A stretch of 64,000 nucleotides of DNA, from assembly GCF_014960965.1 (NCBI RefSeq), contig NZ_CP063169.1, positions 2,203,581 to 2,267,580 on the forward strand, written 5' to 3'. Within the stretch, counting starts at the first letter, position 1, and the number at the start of each line of letters is the position of its first letter. This DNA comes from Ruania alkalisoli (GTDB taxonomy: Bacteria > Actinomycetota > Actinomycetes > Actinomycetales > Beutenbergiaceae). Position numbers and translations under genes: made by a program. Below, piece after piece: positions 1-9,580 of the stretch. Under the pieces are notes generated by a model. The model was not told the origin of the DNA. It was given only the letters and a program-made list of their open reading frames with translations, and did not search any database.

Positions 1-122
1 TTGATCTGCCGGGCCCGCTTGGCGGAGTAGATCACCAGCGCGTACTTCGAGTCCGCGGCCTTGAGCAGGTCGTCGATGGGCGGGTCGGTGATGCCCTCGG
101 GTGCGGCAACAGTTCCTGACAT
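1..122 (-). CDS. rpoZ: RNA polymerase omega subunit, 5' part only
   Basis: About 40 N-terminal codons are visible; the gene continues past the left edge. The peptide begins [20 protein letters not shown] and continues through [17 protein letters not shown], the conserved N-terminal core of bacterial omega, which helps RNA polymerase assemble by clamping the beta-prime subunit. The ATG at 120-122 begins the family's usual N-terminus. It lies downstream of gmk on the same strand with a gap of 114 bases, the usual actinobacterial mihF-gmk-rpoZ order. The gap shows no obvious hairpin, so read-through from gmk is likely. Confidence 0.93.
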   Translation of the reverse strand, partial: MSGTVAAPEGITDPPIDDLLKAADSKYALVIYSAKRARQI

Positions 123-236
123 GTGGATCCCTCGCGATAGTCGGTGCGTAGCAGCGGGAACATCTCGTGCGCCGTGAGGGCGTACGAGGACCCACCGCCA
201 ACGTTCCATGCTACCCGCTCCCGCGGCAAACGCGGG

Positions 237-827
237 TCAGGCGGTTCGTTCCGGTGTGGTGACGCCCATCAGCGCCACGAGCTCGTCCGTGGCGCGGGTG
301 ACGTCATCATTGATGATCGTATGGTCGAACTCGGCGGCCGCTGCCATCTCCACCTCCGCCGTCGCGAGGCGGCGCTGACGTTCTTCGGCGTCCTCCGTGC
401 CCCGGCCCTCGAGCCGCCGTACCAGCTCCTCCCAGCTCGGTGGCGCCAGGAACACGAAGTGCGCTTCGGGCATGGTCTGACGCACCTGGCGTGCACCCTG
501 CAAGTCGATCTCGAGCAGGGCTGGGCGCCCCGCAGCGAGCCGTTCCTCCACCGGACCACGCGGCGTGCCGTAGGAGTTGCGGCCGTGCACGACAGCCCAC
601 TCCAGGAACTCGCCATCGCTGACCATCCGGGCGAACTCCTCCGGTGGCAGGAAGTGATAGTGGACCCCGTCCACTTCGCCAGGCCGGGGCGGTCGCGTCG
701 TCGCCGACACGGACAGCCAGACATCCGGGTAGCGGGAGCGCACGTCAGCCGACACAGTTCCCTTGCCAACGGCGGTCGGACCGGCAAGGACCGTCAGGCG
801 GGCACGGTCGGTGGTCGCCTCAGCCAA
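237..827 (-). CDS. gmk: Guanylate kinase
   Basis: Phosphorylates GMP to GDP with ATP in the cytoplasm, an essential step of guanine nucleotide supply. The 196-residue protein has the P-loop GPTAVGKG at residues 16-23, the GMP-binding stretch [20 protein letters not shown], and [16 protein letters not shown], all typical of the family, and its length is normal. The start given is TTG at 825-827, which overlaps the end of mihF by 8 bases. No strong Shine-Dalgarno sequence is seen, so the exact start is uncertain by a few codons, and translational coupling to mihF is the simplest explanation. Confidence 0.96.
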   Translation of the reverse strand: MAEATTDRARLTVLAGPTAVGKGTVSADVRSRYPDVWLSVSATTRPPRPGEVDGVHYHFLPPEEFARMVSDGEFLEWAVVHGRNSYGTPRGPVEERLAAGRPALLEIDLQGARQVRQTMPEAHFVFLAPPSWEELVRRLEGRGTEDAEERQRRLATAEVEMAAAAEFDHTIINDDVTRATDELVALMGVTTPERTA

Positions 828-1131
828 ACCGCTCGACCAGCTTGGCGATCTGCTGCGGACCCAGGCCGCGGACCCGGCGTGACTCCGAGATGCCGACCTC
901 GGTCATCACCGTGCGTGCTGTCACCTTCCCGACGCCAGGCAGGGACTCCAGCAGGGCGAGCACCTTGAGCTTGCCGATGGCATCGTCCTCCTGCCCCTCG
1001 GCGATCACCTCGGAGAGCTTGCCGCCGGAGTATTTCAGGCGATTCTTCACCTCAGCACGCGTCACGCGGGCTTGTGCCGCCTTCTCAAGCGCCTTGGCGC
1101 GCTGTTCGGGCGTGAGTGGAGGAAGGGCCAC
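820..1131 (-). CDS. mihF: Actinobacterial integration host factor (mIHF)
   Basis: A 103-residue nucleoid-associated DNA-binding protein, unrelated in fold to E. coli IHF and known only from actinobacteria. Visible hallmarks are [11 protein letters not shown] at the N-terminus, a helix-hairpin-helix-like GVGKVTA near residues 66-72, and RRVRGLG near 85-91 followed by a C-terminal helix. It starts at GTG 1131 behind GAGGTG. A good vegetative promoter lies just upstream (1178-1206), so it is probably the head gene of mihF-gmk-rpoZ. The small size is normal for the family. Confidence 0.95.
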   Translation of the reverse strand: MALPPLTPEQRAKALEKAAQARVTRAEVKNRLKYSGGKLSEVIAEGQEDDAIGKLKVLALLESLPGVGKVTARTVMTEVGISESRRVRGLGPQQIAKLVERFG

Positions 1132-1177
1132 GGTGTGTCACCTCGCCGGTCGGGGACGGATAGGACGTATGCCTGGC

Positions 1178-1206
1178 AACGTAGCGAGCAGGCTGATGCA
1201 AATCAA
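1178..1206 (-). promoter_or_regulatory. Promoter of mihF-gmk-rpoZ
   Basis: On the minus strand there is a -35 TTGATT (1201-1206), a 17-base spacer and a -10 TACGTT (1178-1183), followed by about 46 bases to the mihF GTG. The -35 element overlaps the pyrF stop codon (1203-1205). Hexamers and spacing fit a housekeeping sigma-70-type promoter. No experimental start site is known to me. Confidence 0.6.
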
Positions 1207-2102
1207 TCGGAGGTTCCGCCGTCGGAACGCCGCAGATCCCTCAGGCCATCTTGCACCCGCTGCGCGACAACAGCCAGACCGGTTGGTCCCGCTGAGAGGA
1301 TCTCACGCGAACTCGACGGCAGCACGGCGTGCTCGGCTCCGGCGAAGACACGGCGGATCTCATCCGTCCCGGCGCCTTGGGCGCCCAGGCCCGGGGCGAG
1401 CAGTGCGCCACCGACGGCGGCCAGATCCATCCCGAGGTCGCGAGGCGCCGATCCCACGGTCGCCCCGACCACGAGGCCGACGCTGCCGAGGGGCTCACCT
1501 GCCTCGAGCTCGGCGGCGTTGCGATGCCCTGCCTCGGCTGCGATCCGTGCGGCAACGCTCGTGCCATTTGCCTCGCGGGCATGCTGCACCTGAGCGCCCT
1601 CCGGGTTGGAGGTCAGCGCCAGCACGAACACGCCGCGTCCCGTGGCGCGAGCCTGCTCGATGAGTGGGTCGAGCGAACCGAAACCCAGATACGGCGACAC
1701 GGTGACGGCGTCGCCGGCCAGAGGTGAATCCTCACCGACGTAGGCGCTGGCATATCCGCCCATCGTGCTGCCGATGTCGCCACGCTTGGCATCGACAATG
1801 CACAGCAGACCCGCTGCTCGGCACGCTGCGATCGTCTCCTCCAGCGCCGCCACACCAGGGCTGCCGAAGCGTTCGAAGAAGGCAGCCTGGGGCTTGACCA
1901 CGCCGACCACGTCACGAAGTGCCTCCACCGTGCGCAGAGCGAACTCCCGCACCCCATCGGCGGCGCTGGGTAGCCCCCAAGCGGCCAGTAGCTCCTCGTG
2001 CGGGTCGATGCCCACGCACAGCGGCCCGTAGGTGTCGATCGCGGCCGCGAGCCGACGCCCGAAAGGCGCACGTGGGGGCATCGTGGCCCCGGCAGCGTTC
2101 AC
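1203..2102 (-). CDS. pyrF: Orotidine 5'-phosphate decarboxylase
   Basis: Decarboxylates OMP to UMP, the last step of de novo pyrimidine synthesis. The 299-residue protein carries the catalytic signature [10 protein letters not shown] at residues 104-113 and an upstream lysine in [10 protein letters not shown] near residue 70. Its length and this motif spacing fit the longer mycobacterial-type OMP decarboxylases (about 280 residues) rather than the 230-residue E. coli type. GTG 2102 overlaps the carB stop by 4 bases (GTGA), implying translational coupling at the distal end of the pyr operon. An internal ATG at codon 8 is the only other plausible start. Confidence 0.96.
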   Translation of the reverse strand: MNAAGATMPPRAPFGRRLAAAIDTYGPLCVGIDPHEELLAAWGLPSAADGVREFALRTVEALRDVVGVVKPQAAFFERFGSPGVAALEETIAACRAAGLLCIVDAKRGDIGSTMGGYASAYVGEDSPLAGDAVTVSPYLGFGSLDPLIEQARATGRGVFVLALTSNPEGAQVQHAREANGTSVAARIAAEAGHRNAAELEAGEPLGSVGLVVGATVGSAPRDLGMDLAAVGGALLAPGLGAQGAGTDEIRRVFAGAEHAVLPSSSREILSAGPTGLAVVAQRVQDGLRDLRRSDGGTSD

Positions 2103-5100
2103 TCGCCCACCCCGGCCACGGTCGCCTCCACCTCACGTAGTCGCTCGGCCCGGTCGGCGTCATGGGTCTGGAGCGACTTCACCGCGAAGGGACCCCGCCG
2201 GATCGCCTCGATCGCCTGTACCGCGGCCGTGAACTGCTGCATGGTCGTCACGATCGCCCTGTCAGCGGCGGTGGTGGCGGCCCGGATGTCGTATCCGTCG
2301 GCACGTGCTCCCTTGCTACCTGGGGTGTTCAGGACCATGTCGACCTCTCCCGCGGTGATGAGGTCGATGATCGTCCCCTCCCCGTCGGGCCCGGGCCCCT
2401 GCGAAGCCTTGCGCACCACCTGCGCGGCGATCCCGTTGCGCCGCAGCACCGATGCGGTGCCCGCCGTTGCCAGGATCCGGAAACCGAGCTCGACGAGCCG
2501 GCTCACCGGCAGCGTCAGGGAGCGCTTGTCCCGGTCGGCCACCGAGACGAACACGGTGCCCGTCGTCGGCAGACCGCCGAACGCGGCCGCCTGTGACTTG
2601 GCGAAGGCGAGGGGGAAGTCCACGTCGTAGCCCATGACCTCACCGGTGGAGCGCATCTCTGGGCCGAGCACCGTGTCGACGACCTGACCGGCCGCCGTCC
2701 GGAAACGCTTGAAGGGAAGCACGGCCTCTTTGACCGCCAGCGGTGCGCCGTGGTCGGTCACCGAGGCGTCGGTGTCGGGCAGCACTCCCGAGGCGGTCAG
2801 GTCGGCGATCGACTGCCCGCTCATCAGCAACGCCGCGGCCTTTGCCAGCGGCACGCCCGTGGCCTTGGCCACGAACGGGACGGTCCGGGACGCGCGGGGG
2901 TTGGCCTCCAGCACGTACAGCACGTCGGCAGCCAGAGCGAACTGGATGTTCAGCAAGCCGCGAACGCCGACCCCGGCCGCGATGGCCTCGGTGGAGGTGC
3001 GGATCCGGGCGATCATCGAGTCCGAGAGCGTGACCGGCGGGAGCACACATGCGGAGTCACCGGAGTGAATCCCGGCCTCCTCGATGTGCTCCATCACGCC
3101 ACCGAGGAACAACTGCTCGCCGTCGTAGAGGGCGTCGACGTCGATCTCGATCGCCTGGTCGAGGAAGCGGTCCACCAGCACGGGAGCCGGGAGCCTGCTC
3201 CCCTCGCTGCTGGTGCCGGTGGCACGGGAGACGTAGTCCACCAGCTGCGCCTCGTCGTAGACGATCTCCATCCCGCGCCCGCCGAGCACGTAGGAGGGCC
3301 GTACCAGCACGGGGTATCCGATCCGGTCGGCGATCTCCTTCGCCTCCACCAGGGTGCTGGCGGTGCCGAATGCCGGTGCGGGCAGGCCGGCCTGGACAAG
3401 CACCTCACCGAACTGACCGCGGTCCTCCGCTGCGTCGATCGCTGACGGCGGAGTCCCCCAGATCGGCAGGCCCGCCTCGGCCAGCCGGTCGGCCAAGCCC
3501 AGCGGGGTCTGGCCACCCAGTTGGACGATCACGCCCGCCACTGGGCCGGCGGCCAGCTCGGCCTCGTAGATCTCGAGCACGTCCTCGAACGTGAGCGGCT
3601 CGAAGTACAGCCGGTCCGCGGTGTCGTAGTCGGTGGAGACGGTCTCCGGGTTGCAGTTGATCATGACCGTCTCGTAGGAGTCCTTCAGTGCCAGCGCCGC
3701 ATGCACGCAGGAGTAGTCGAACTCGATCCCTTGACCGATTCGGTTCGGCCCGGAGCCCAGGATGAGAACCGCCGGGCGTTCCCGTGGCTGCACCTCGGTC
3801 TCGGAGTCATAGCTGGAGTAGTGATACGGCGTACGGGCGGCGAACTCGGCTGCGCACGTGTCCACGGTCTTGAATACCGGACGCAGGCCATAGGCGTGCC
3901 GCATCTCCCGGACGGTCGCCTCACCCAGCCGGCGGATGCCGGCGATCTGCTCGTCGGAGAAACCGTGCCGTTTGGCCCGGGCCAGCACCTCGGTGGTCAG
4001 CGCCGGAGCGGCGCGTACCTCCTCGGCCACCTCGTGCAGCAGCTGCAGCTGATCCAGGAACCACGGGTCGATCCAGGTGGCATCGAACAGCTCCGACAGG
4101 TCCGCCCCTCCGCGGATCGCGCGCATCAGGTCCAGCATCCGGTGATCGGTCGGCGTACGGATCGACTCCAGCAGCGCCGCAGTCTCCTCGGCGTCGGGCG
4201 CCGGCGAGGAGAAGTCGAAGCTGGAGCCGGTGTAATCGATCGAGCGCATCGCCTTCTGCAGCGCCTCGGTGAAGTTGCGGCCGAGAGCCATCGCCTCACC
4301 GACGCTCTTCATCGTGGTGGTCAGCGTCGGATCGGCGGCGGGGAACTTCTCGAATGCGAACCGCGGCACCTTGACCACGATGTAGTCCAGGGTGGGTTCG
4401 AAGGAGGCCGGTGTGGATCCGGTGATGTCGTTCGGGATCTCGTCCAGCGTGTACCCCACGGCGAGCCTCGCCGCGATCTTGGCGATCGGGAAGCCGGTGG
4501 CCTTCGAGGCCAGCGCCGAGGACCGCGAGACCCGCGGGTTCATCTCGATGACGACCACACGGCCGGTGTCGGGATGGACGGCGAACTGGATGTTGCACCC
4601 CCCGGTGTCCACGCCCACCTCGCGGATCACGGCGATGCCAACATCGCGCAGCTTCTGGTACTCGCGGTCGGTGAGGGTGAGCGCAGGCGCAACTGTGGTC
4701 GAATCGCCGGTGTGGACCCCGACCGGGTCGACGTTCTCGATCGAGCAGACGACCACCACGTTGTCGTTGCGGTCGCGCATCAACTCGAGCTCGTACTCCT
4801 TCCAGCCGAGGATCGACTCCTCCAGGAGCACCTCGGTCGTGGGTGAGTAGTGCAGGCCGGCTCCCGCGATCTGCCGCAGCTCGGCCTCGTCGAAGGCGAT
4901 ACCGGATCCGAGGCCGCCCATGGTGAAGGAGGGGCGCACCACCAGCGGATAGCCCAGATCCTCGACGGCCGCGAGCACCTCGTCCATCGAGTGGCAGATG
5001 GAACTGCGGGCGGATTCAGCACCGCAGCGTTCGACCACACCCTTGAACTTCTCCCGGTCCTCGGCCAGGTGAATGGCCTCGATGTTGGCCCCGATCAGCT

Positions 5101-5440
5101 CGACCCCATGCTCGGCGAGCACCCCGGCCTCGTCCAGTGCGATCGCGGCGTTGAGTGCGGTCTGGCCGCCCAGGGTGGGCAGCAGCGCGTCGGGCTTCTC
5201 CTTGGCGATGATCGCGGCTACCGCCTCCGGTGTGATCGGCTCGACATAGGTGGCATCGGCGAACTCGGGGTCGGTCATGATCGTCGCCGGATTGGAGTTG
5301 ACGAGGATGACCCGCAGTCCCTCCTCCCGGAGCACGCGGCACGCCTGGGTGCCGGAATAGTCGAACTCGGCGGCCTGGCCGATGACGATCGGCCCGGAGC
5401 CGATGACCAGGACGCTGGAGATGTCGGTGCGGCGGGGCAT
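2099..5440 (-). CDS. carB: Carbamoyl-phosphate synthase, large subunit
   Basis: Makes carbamoyl phosphate from bicarbonate, ATP and ammonia delivered by CarA, feeding pyrimidine and arginine synthesis. The 1113-residue protein has two homologous ATP-grasp halves: [20 protein letters not shown] opens the first and [19 protein letters not shown] the second. A C-terminal MGS-like regulatory domain follows ([10 protein letters not shown] onward). ATG 5440 was chosen over an in-frame extension to 5566 because [16 protein letters not shown] is the family N-terminus and the extension lies inside carA. It overlaps the carA stop by one base (TGATG). Confidence 0.97.
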   Translation of the reverse strand: MPRRTDISSVLVIGSGPIVIGQAAEFDYSGTQACRVLREEGLRVILVNSNPATIMTDPEFADATYVEPITPEAVAAIIAKEKPDALLPTLGGQTALNAAIALDEAGVLAEHGVELIGANIEAIHLAEDREKFKGVVERCGAESARSSICHSMDEVLAAVEDLGYPLVVRPSFTMGGLGSGIAFDEAELRQIAGAGLHYSPTTEVLLEESILGWKEYELELMRDRNDNVVVVCSIENVDPVGVHTGDSTTVAPALTLTDREYQKLRDVGIAVIREVGVDTGGCNIQFAVHPDTGRVVVIEMNPRVSRSSALASKATGFPIAKIAARLAVGYTLDEIPNDITGSTPASFEPTLDYIVVKVPRFAFEKFPAADPTLTTTMKSVGEAMALGRNFTEALQKAMRSIDYTGSSFDFSSPAPDAEETAALLESIRTPTDHRMLDLMRAIRGGADLSELFDATWIDPWFLDQLQLLHEVAEEVRAAPALTTEVLARAKRHGFSDEQIAGIRRLGEATVREMRHAYGLRPVFKTVDTCAAEFAARTPYHYSSYDSETEVQPRERPAVLILGSGPNRIGQGIEFDYSCVHAALALKDSYETVMINCNPETVSTDYDTADRLYFEPLTFEDVLEIYEAELAAGPVAGVIVQLGGQTPLGLADRLAEAGLPIWGTPPSAIDAAEDRGQFGEVLVQAGLPAPAFGTASTLVEAKEIADRIGYPVLVRPSYVLGGRGMEIVYDEAQLVDYVSRATGTSSEGSRLPAPVLVDRFLDQAIEIDVDALYDGEQLFLGGVMEHIEEAGIHSGDSACVLPPVTLSDSMIARIRTSTEAIAAGVGVRGLLNIQFALAADVLYVLEANPRASRTVPFVAKATGVPLAKAAALLMSGQSIADLTASGVLPDTDASVTDHGAPLAVKEAVLPFKRFRTAAGQVVDTVLGPEMRSTGEVMGYDVDFPLAFAKSQAAAFGGLPTTGTVFVSVADRDKRSLTLPVSRLVELGFRILATAGTASVLRRNGIAAQVVRKASQGPGPDGEGTIIDLITAGEVDMVLNTPGSKGARADGYDIRAATTAADRAIVTTMQQFTAAVQAIEAIRRGPFAVKSLQTHDADRAERLREVEATVAGVGE

Positions 5441-6660
5441 CAGGCGTGGTCCTTCGTGGTCGAGGTGAGCAGGTCGACGAAGCGGTCGAACAGGTAGGCG
5501 GCGTCGTGGGGTCCGGCAGCAGCCTCCGGGTGGTACTGCACGGAGAAGGCAGGCAGGTCGAGGCACTGCAAGCCCTCCACGACGTTGTCGTTGAGGCCGA
5601 CGTGGGAGACGAGCACCCGGCCGTAGCGGCCGTCGTCGTAGGGGGCTGTGGTCGCGTCACCGATCGGTGCGTCGACGGCGAACCCGTGGTTGTGCGCGGT
5701 GACCTCCACCTTGCCGGTGGTCACGTCCTGCACCGGCTGGTTGATCCCGCGGTGCCCGTAGGCGAGCTTGTAGGTGCCGAACCCGAGTGCGCGGCCCAGC
5801 AGCTGGTTGCCGAAGCAGATCCCGAAGAACGGGATTCTCGCGTCCAGGACACCGCGAAGCAGGTCGACCGCATGCTCAGCCGTCTGCGGGTCACCGGGCC
5901 CGTTGGAGAAGAACACCCCGTCCGGCGCCAGCTCCTGCACCTCCTCGAGGGTGGTGGCCGCAGGCAGTACGTGGACACGCAGACCGCGTTCGGCCATCCG
6001 CTGCGGTGTCATGGCCTTGATGCCGAGATCGAGGGCGGCGATGGTGCCGATCGGTTCCTTCCCGGCGAAGTCCCCGGTGGGTTCGACCACATACGCCTCG
6101 GTGGTGGTGACGGCACCGGACAGGTCGGCGCCGGCCATCTCCGGTGAGGCGAGCACCTGCTCGCGCAACTCGGACTCGGTGCGCGCGTCGACGACGTCCG
6201 GCAGCGCCTCTCCGGAGAAGATGCCGGCACGCAGCACCCCGCCCTCGCGCAGGCGACGGGTCAGCGCCCGGGTATCGACATCGCTGATGGCGACGACTCC
6301 CTGTGCCTGGAGCTCCTCGTCCAGGCTGCGCTGGGAGCGCCAGTTCGACGGGCGCCGTGCCGGGTCACGCATCACGTACCCGGAGACCCAGATGCGACTG
6401 GACTCCCGGTCCTCGTCGTTGACACCGGTGTTGCCGACGTGCGGGGCGGTCATCACCACGATCTGCTGGTGGTAGGAGGGGTCGGTCAGGGTCTCCTGGT
6501 AGCCGGTCATCCCGGTCGAGAACACGATCTCTCCGAAGGTCACGCCGCGCGCACCGTAAGCCCGGCCACGCACGATCGTTCCGTCCTCGAGCACAAGAAG
6601 GGCGAGGTCTGAGGTTCCGGTCACGGCATGGTCCTTCGGCATCAGTGTGGTCGTGGTCAT
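5440..6660 (-). CDS. carA: Carbamoyl-phosphate synthase, small (glutaminase) subunit
   Basis: Hydrolyses glutamine and passes ammonia to CarB. It is 406 residues long. The N-terminal CPSase small-chain domain ([31 protein letters not shown]) is followed by a class I glutamine amidotransferase domain with nucleophile Cys282 in [12 protein letters not shown] and the His-Glu pair in QYHPEA (His377, Glu379). ATG 6660 overlaps the end of pyrC by 4 bases (ATGA). A longer in-frame reading to 6804 lies within pyrC and was discarded. The small membrane-protein gene that sits between pyrC and carA in M. tuberculosis is absent here. Confidence 0.97.
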   Translation of the reverse strand: MTTTTLMPKDHAVTGTSDLALLVLEDGTIVRGRAYGARGVTFGEIVFSTGMTGYQETLTDPSYHQQIVVMTAPHVGNTGVNDEDRESSRIWVSGYVMRDPARRPSNWRSQRSLDEELQAQGVVAISDVDTRALTRRLREGGVLRAGIFSGEALPDVVDARTESELREQVLASPEMAGADLSGAVTTTEAYVVEPTGDFAGKEPIGTIAALDLGIKAMTPQRMAERGLRVHVLPAATTLEEVQELAPDGVFFSNGPGDPQTAEHAVDLLRGVLDARIPFFGICFGNQLLGRALGFGTYKLAYGHRGINQPVQDVTTGKVEVTAHNHGFAVDAPIGDATTAPYDDGRYGRVLVSHVGLNDNVVEGLQCLDLPAFSVQYHPEAAAGPHDAAYLFDRFVDLLTSTTKDHA

Positions 6661-7985
6661 CGGGTGCTCCCGTCCTGCGGCTGGCCGTCGAGCACGGTCG
6701 CCACGCCGCGGTAGAAGGTGGCCATCACGCGAGCCGGCAGCTCTCGGGCGGCGAACGGGGTGTTCTCGCTTGCGGTACGCAGCCCGGCGGGGTCCACGGT
6801 CCAACGGGCGGACGGATCGACGAGGGTGAGATGTGCGGGCTCACCGGCAGCGAGCGGCCGTCCCTGCCCGGTCACCCGGCCGATGCGGGCCGGGGTGGCC
6901 GACATCGTGCGCGCGAGGTCCTGCCAGCCGAAGTCGCGGGAGTCGTCCGCCACCATCGCCTCGGTCACGACCGACAGGGCGGTCTCCAGCCCGGTCATCC
7001 CCATCGCGGCAGCGGCGAACTCGCAGTCCTTGTCCTCGCTGGGGTGCGGGGCGTGGTCGGTGGCCACGATGTCGATCGTGCCGTCCTCCAAGCCGTCCCG
7101 CACGGCCTGGACGTCCTCGGCGGTGCGCAGCGGCGGATTGACCTTGAACTGCGGGTCGTAGCCACGGATCGCCTCATCGGTCAGCATCAGGTGGTGCGGG
7201 GTGACCTCGGCGGTCACCTGGATCCCGCGTGCCTTGGCCCAACGCACGATGTCGACCGAGCCGGCCGTGGACAGGTGGCAGATGTGCACTCGCGAGCCGA
7301 CATGCTCGGCGAGCAGGACGTCCCGGGCGATGATCGCCTCCTCCGCGACCGCCGGCCATCCGGTCAGGCCTAGCTCGGCGGAGACGATGCCCTCGTGCAT
7401 GAGAGCACCTGCGGTCAGGCGCGGCTCCTGTGCATGCTGGGCCACCACGCCGTCGAAGGCTTTGACGTACTCCAGTGCCCGGCGCATCAGCACCGGGTCG
7501 TGCACGCACAGACCGTCATCGGAGAACACACGAACACGCGCCGCTGAGGAGGCCATCGCACCCAGCTCGGCGAGCTGCTCCCCCGCCAGGCCGACCGTGA
7601 CGGCCCCCACCGGCCGCACCTGCGCCCACCCGGCATCCTCGCCCAAGCGCCATACCTGCTCAACGACTCCGGCGGTATCGGCCACCGGGGTGGTGTTCGC
7701 CATGGCGTGCACGCAGGTGTAGCCGCCCACGGCCGCCGCCCGGGTGCCGGAGGCGACGGTCTCGGCGTCTTCACGGCCGGGCTCGCGCAGGTGCGTGTGC
7801 AGATCGACCAGGCCGGGCAGGGCCACCAGGCCGTGGGCGTCGATGCGGTGGACCTGAGCACCGGCTCGAGCACCGGCCATGTCGGCGGCGTCCGCTCCGG
7901 TCGCGGCGATGCGGCCATCGGCGAGCAGCAGATCGGTGATCGAGCCCTCAGGCAGCTGGGCACCGGTGATGAGGTAGTCGGTCAT
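6657..7985 (-). CDS. pyrC: Dihydroorotase
   Basis: Cyclises N-carbamoyl-aspartate to dihydroorotate. The 442-residue protein belongs to the class I amidohydrolases: the metal-binding [10 protein letters not shown] lies at residues 61-70 (His63, His65), further metal ligands in AQHAQEPR and [11 protein letters not shown], and the catalytic Asp in ATDHAPH. This type is found in Gram-positives and actinobacteria rather than the shorter E. coli form. ATG 7985 overlaps the pyrB stop by 4 bases. It is probably co-translated with pyrB and regulated through the pyrR leader upstream. Confidence 0.97.
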   Translation of the reverse strand: MTDYLITGAQLPEGSITDLLLADGRIAATGADAADMAGARAGAQVHRIDAHGLVALPGLVDLHTHLREPGREDAETVASGTRAAAVGGYTCVHAMANTTPVADTAGVVEQVWRLGEDAGWAQVRPVGAVTVGLAGEQLAELGAMASSAARVRVFSDDGLCVHDPVLMRRALEYVKAFDGVVAQHAQEPRLTAGALMHEGIVSAELGLTGWPAVAEEAIIARDVLLAEHVGSRVHICHLSTAGSVDIVRWAKARGIQVTAEVTPHHLMLTDEAIRGYDPQFKVNPPLRTAEDVQAVRDGLEDGTIDIVATDHAPHPSEDKDCEFAAAAMGMTGLETALSVVTEAMVADDSRDFGWQDLARTMSATPARIGRVTGQGRPLAAGEPAHLTLVDPSARWTVDPAGLRTASENTPFAARELPARVMATFYRGVATVLDGQPQDGSTR

Positions 7986-8947
7986 GAGGGCGTCCCTTCG
8001 TTGCCGGCGAGCACCAGGTAGAGCACGGCCATACGTACGGCCACGCCATTGCCGACCTGTTCGACGATGGTGGAGCGGTCCGAGTCAGCCGCCCGGGCAG
8101 AGATCTCCAGGCCGCGGTTCATCGGACCGGGGTGCATGATCAGGGCGTGGCCAGGCAGCGCCTCGAAGCGTGCGGCGTCGAGGCCGTACCGGCGGGAGTA
8201 CTCGGCGGCCGAGGGGAAGAACCCGCCGCCCGCGCTCGACATCCGTTCGCGCTGTACCCGCAGCATCATGATGGCGTCCGGCGCCTGCTCGGCGATGGTG
8301 GTGTCGAGGTCGTAGGAAATCCGGCACGGCCATGTCGAGGCACCGATCGGCAGCAGCGTGGGTGGTGCCACCAGCGTCACCTCGGCGCCGAGGGTGTGCA
8401 GCAGGTCCACGTTCGAACGTGCCACCCGGGAGTGCAGCACGTCCCCCACGATCACCACGCGCTTGCCGTCCAGACCGGCACCGGTACCGGCCTCGGGCAT
8501 CAGGTGACGGCGCATGGTGAAGGCGTCGAGCAGTGCCTGGGTCGGATGCTGGTGCATCCCGTCACCGGCGTTGACCACGGGGGCATCGATCCAGCCCGAG
8601 GTGGCGAGCCGGTGCGGAGCGCCGGACGCCGAGTGACGGATCACCACGGCGTCGGCGCCCATCGCCTGCAACGTCTGCGCCGTGTCCTTCAGCGACTCCC
8701 CCTTGGAGACCGAGGACCCCTTGGCGGCGAAGTTGATGACATCAGCCGACAGGCGCTTGGCGGCGGCTTCGAACGAGATGCGAGTGCGGGTGGAGTCCTC
8801 GAAGAACAGGTTCACGACGGTCAGCCCCCGCAGTGCCGGGAGCTTCTTGATCGCCCGGGACTGGGTGGCCGCCATTGTCGCGGCCGTGTCGAGGATGGTG
8901 ATGGCCTCCTCGCGGCTGAGATCGGCGGCCGAGAGCAGGTGCCTCAT
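7982..8947 (-). CDS. pyrB: Aspartate carbamoyltransferase, catalytic chain
   Basis: Condenses carbamoyl phosphate with aspartate, the committed step of pyrimidine synthesis. The 321-residue protein shows the carbamoyl-phosphate motif STRTR at residues 52-56 and HPTQALLD at 133-140, followed by GPMNRGLEI near the C-terminus. No regulatory chain gene (pyrI) is present in the window, as expected where PyrR controls the operon instead. ATG 8947 overlaps the pyrR stop by 4 bases. Confidence 0.97.
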   Translation of the reverse strand: MRHLLSAADLSREEAITILDTAATMAATQSRAIKKLPALRGLTVVNLFFEDSTRTRISFEAAAKRLSADVINFAAKGSSVSKGESLKDTAQTLQAMGADAVVIRHSASGAPHRLATSGWIDAPVVNAGDGMHQHPTQALLDAFTMRRHLMPEAGTGAGLDGKRVVIVGDVLHSRVARSNVDLLHTLGAEVTLVAPPTLLPIGASTWPCRISYDLDTTIAEQAPDAIMMLRVQRERMSSAGGGFFPSAAEYSRRYGLDAARFEALPGHALIMHPGPMNRGLEISARAADSDRSTIVEQVGNGVAVRMAVLYLVLAGNEGTPS

Positions 8948-9495
8948 GAGAGCACCACCTCGTCAGCGTCATCGAGCTCCCTCAGATGGACGCTCACACG
9001 TTCGTGCCGGGCGGTCGGCAGGTTCTTGCCGATGTAATCGGCACGGATCGGCAGCTCCCGGTGCCCGCGGTCGACGAGCACTGCGAGCTGCACCGCGCGG
9101 GGACGGCCCACGTCCGAGAGGGCGTCGAGTGCGGCACGCACGGTGCGGCCCGAATAGAGCACGTCATCGACGAGAACCACGACCTTGTCGGTCAGTCCCG
9201 CCGGTGGGATGCGGGTGGGTTCCAGACCGCGGGTGGGCTGGCGGCGCAGATCGTCGCGGTACATCGTCGGATCGATCGTGCCGACGAGTTCAGCGGCACT
9301 CACGCGCCCGGATTCGGCCTCGACGATCCGGGCGCCGATCCTGGTGGCGAGCGGGACGCCGCGCGTGGGGATGCCGAGTAGCAGGACCTCCTCGGCGCCC
9401 TTGTTGCGTTCGACGATCTCGTGCGCGATCCGGGTCAGAGCCCGGGAGATGTCGTGCTCGGAGAGAACGACTCGTGCTGGGGCGCCAGAAGTCAC
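8944..9495 (-). CDS. pyrR: PyrR regulator / uracil phosphoribosyltransferase
   Basis: RNA-binding regulator of the pyr operon with uracil phosphoribosyltransferase ancestry. The 183-residue form starts at GTG 9495, chosen because AAGGAGG (9505-9511) lies 9 bases upstream. An in-frame GTG at 9522 lies inside the leader hairpin and has no such site. The PRPP-binding loop [13 protein letters not shown] is at residues 106-118. It is the first gene of pyrR-pyrB-pyrC-carA-carB-pyrF. PyrR senses UMP/UTP and would bind the hairpin in its own leader, shutting off its translation and probably that of the coupled genes. Confidence 0.96.
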   Translation of the reverse strand: MTSGAPARVVLSEHDISRALTRIAHEIVERNKGAEEVLLLGIPTRGVPLATRIGARIVEAESGRVSAAELVGTIDPTMYRDDLRRQPTRGLEPTRIPPAGLTDKVVVLVDDVLYSGRTVRAALDALSDVGRPRAVQLAVLVDRGHRELPIRADYIGKNLPTARHERVSVHLRELDDADEVVLS

Positions 9496-9507
9496 CGGCG
9501 TTTGCCT

Positions 9508-9538
9508 CCTTCCCCGCCTCACGGGACGGGCTTAAAGG
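9508..9538 (-). promoter_or_regulatory. PyrR-binding hairpin overlapping the pyrR ribosome-binding site
   Basis: Read on the minus strand, the leader contains UCCCGUGAGG (9526-9517), an exact match to the PyrR loop core UCCNGNGAGG, closed by an upper stem CCCG/CGGG (9530-9527 with 9516-9513). A purine bulge AAG (9533-9531) separates it from a lower stem CCUUU/GAAGG (9538-9534 with 9512-9508). This is the canonical lower stem, bulge, upper stem, hexaloop layout. The 3' side of the lower stem includes AAGG of the Shine-Dalgarno AAGGAGG. No terminator follows, so the control is inferred to be translational, as described in mycobacteria. Confidence 0.8.
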
Positions 9539-9556
9539 GTTGCGTGCCGAGGCACT

Positions 9557-9562
9557 ACTCTA
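9557..9562 (-). promoter_or_regulatory. Probable -10 box of the pyr operon
   Basis: TAGAGT on the minus strand, with only a partial -35 (CCTGAT) 17 bases upstream that overlaps the stop codon of the preceding decarboxylase gene. It would start transcription near 9550 and give a leader of about 55 bases containing a small TGCC/GGCA hairpin and then the PyrR hairpin. The weak -35 keeps confidence low. Confidence 0.4.
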
Positions 9563-9580
9563 CCCGGGTCGCGGGCACGA

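Noticed and set aside
3521-4846. A 441-codon plus-strand frame inside carB
   Set aside because: carB is intact and conserved over its length on the minus strand; no family-like sequence in the opposing frame.
5441-5566. N-terminal extension of carB
   Set aside because: The extra residues are basic, not family-like, and come from the carA coding region. ATG 5440 with one-base overlap is better.
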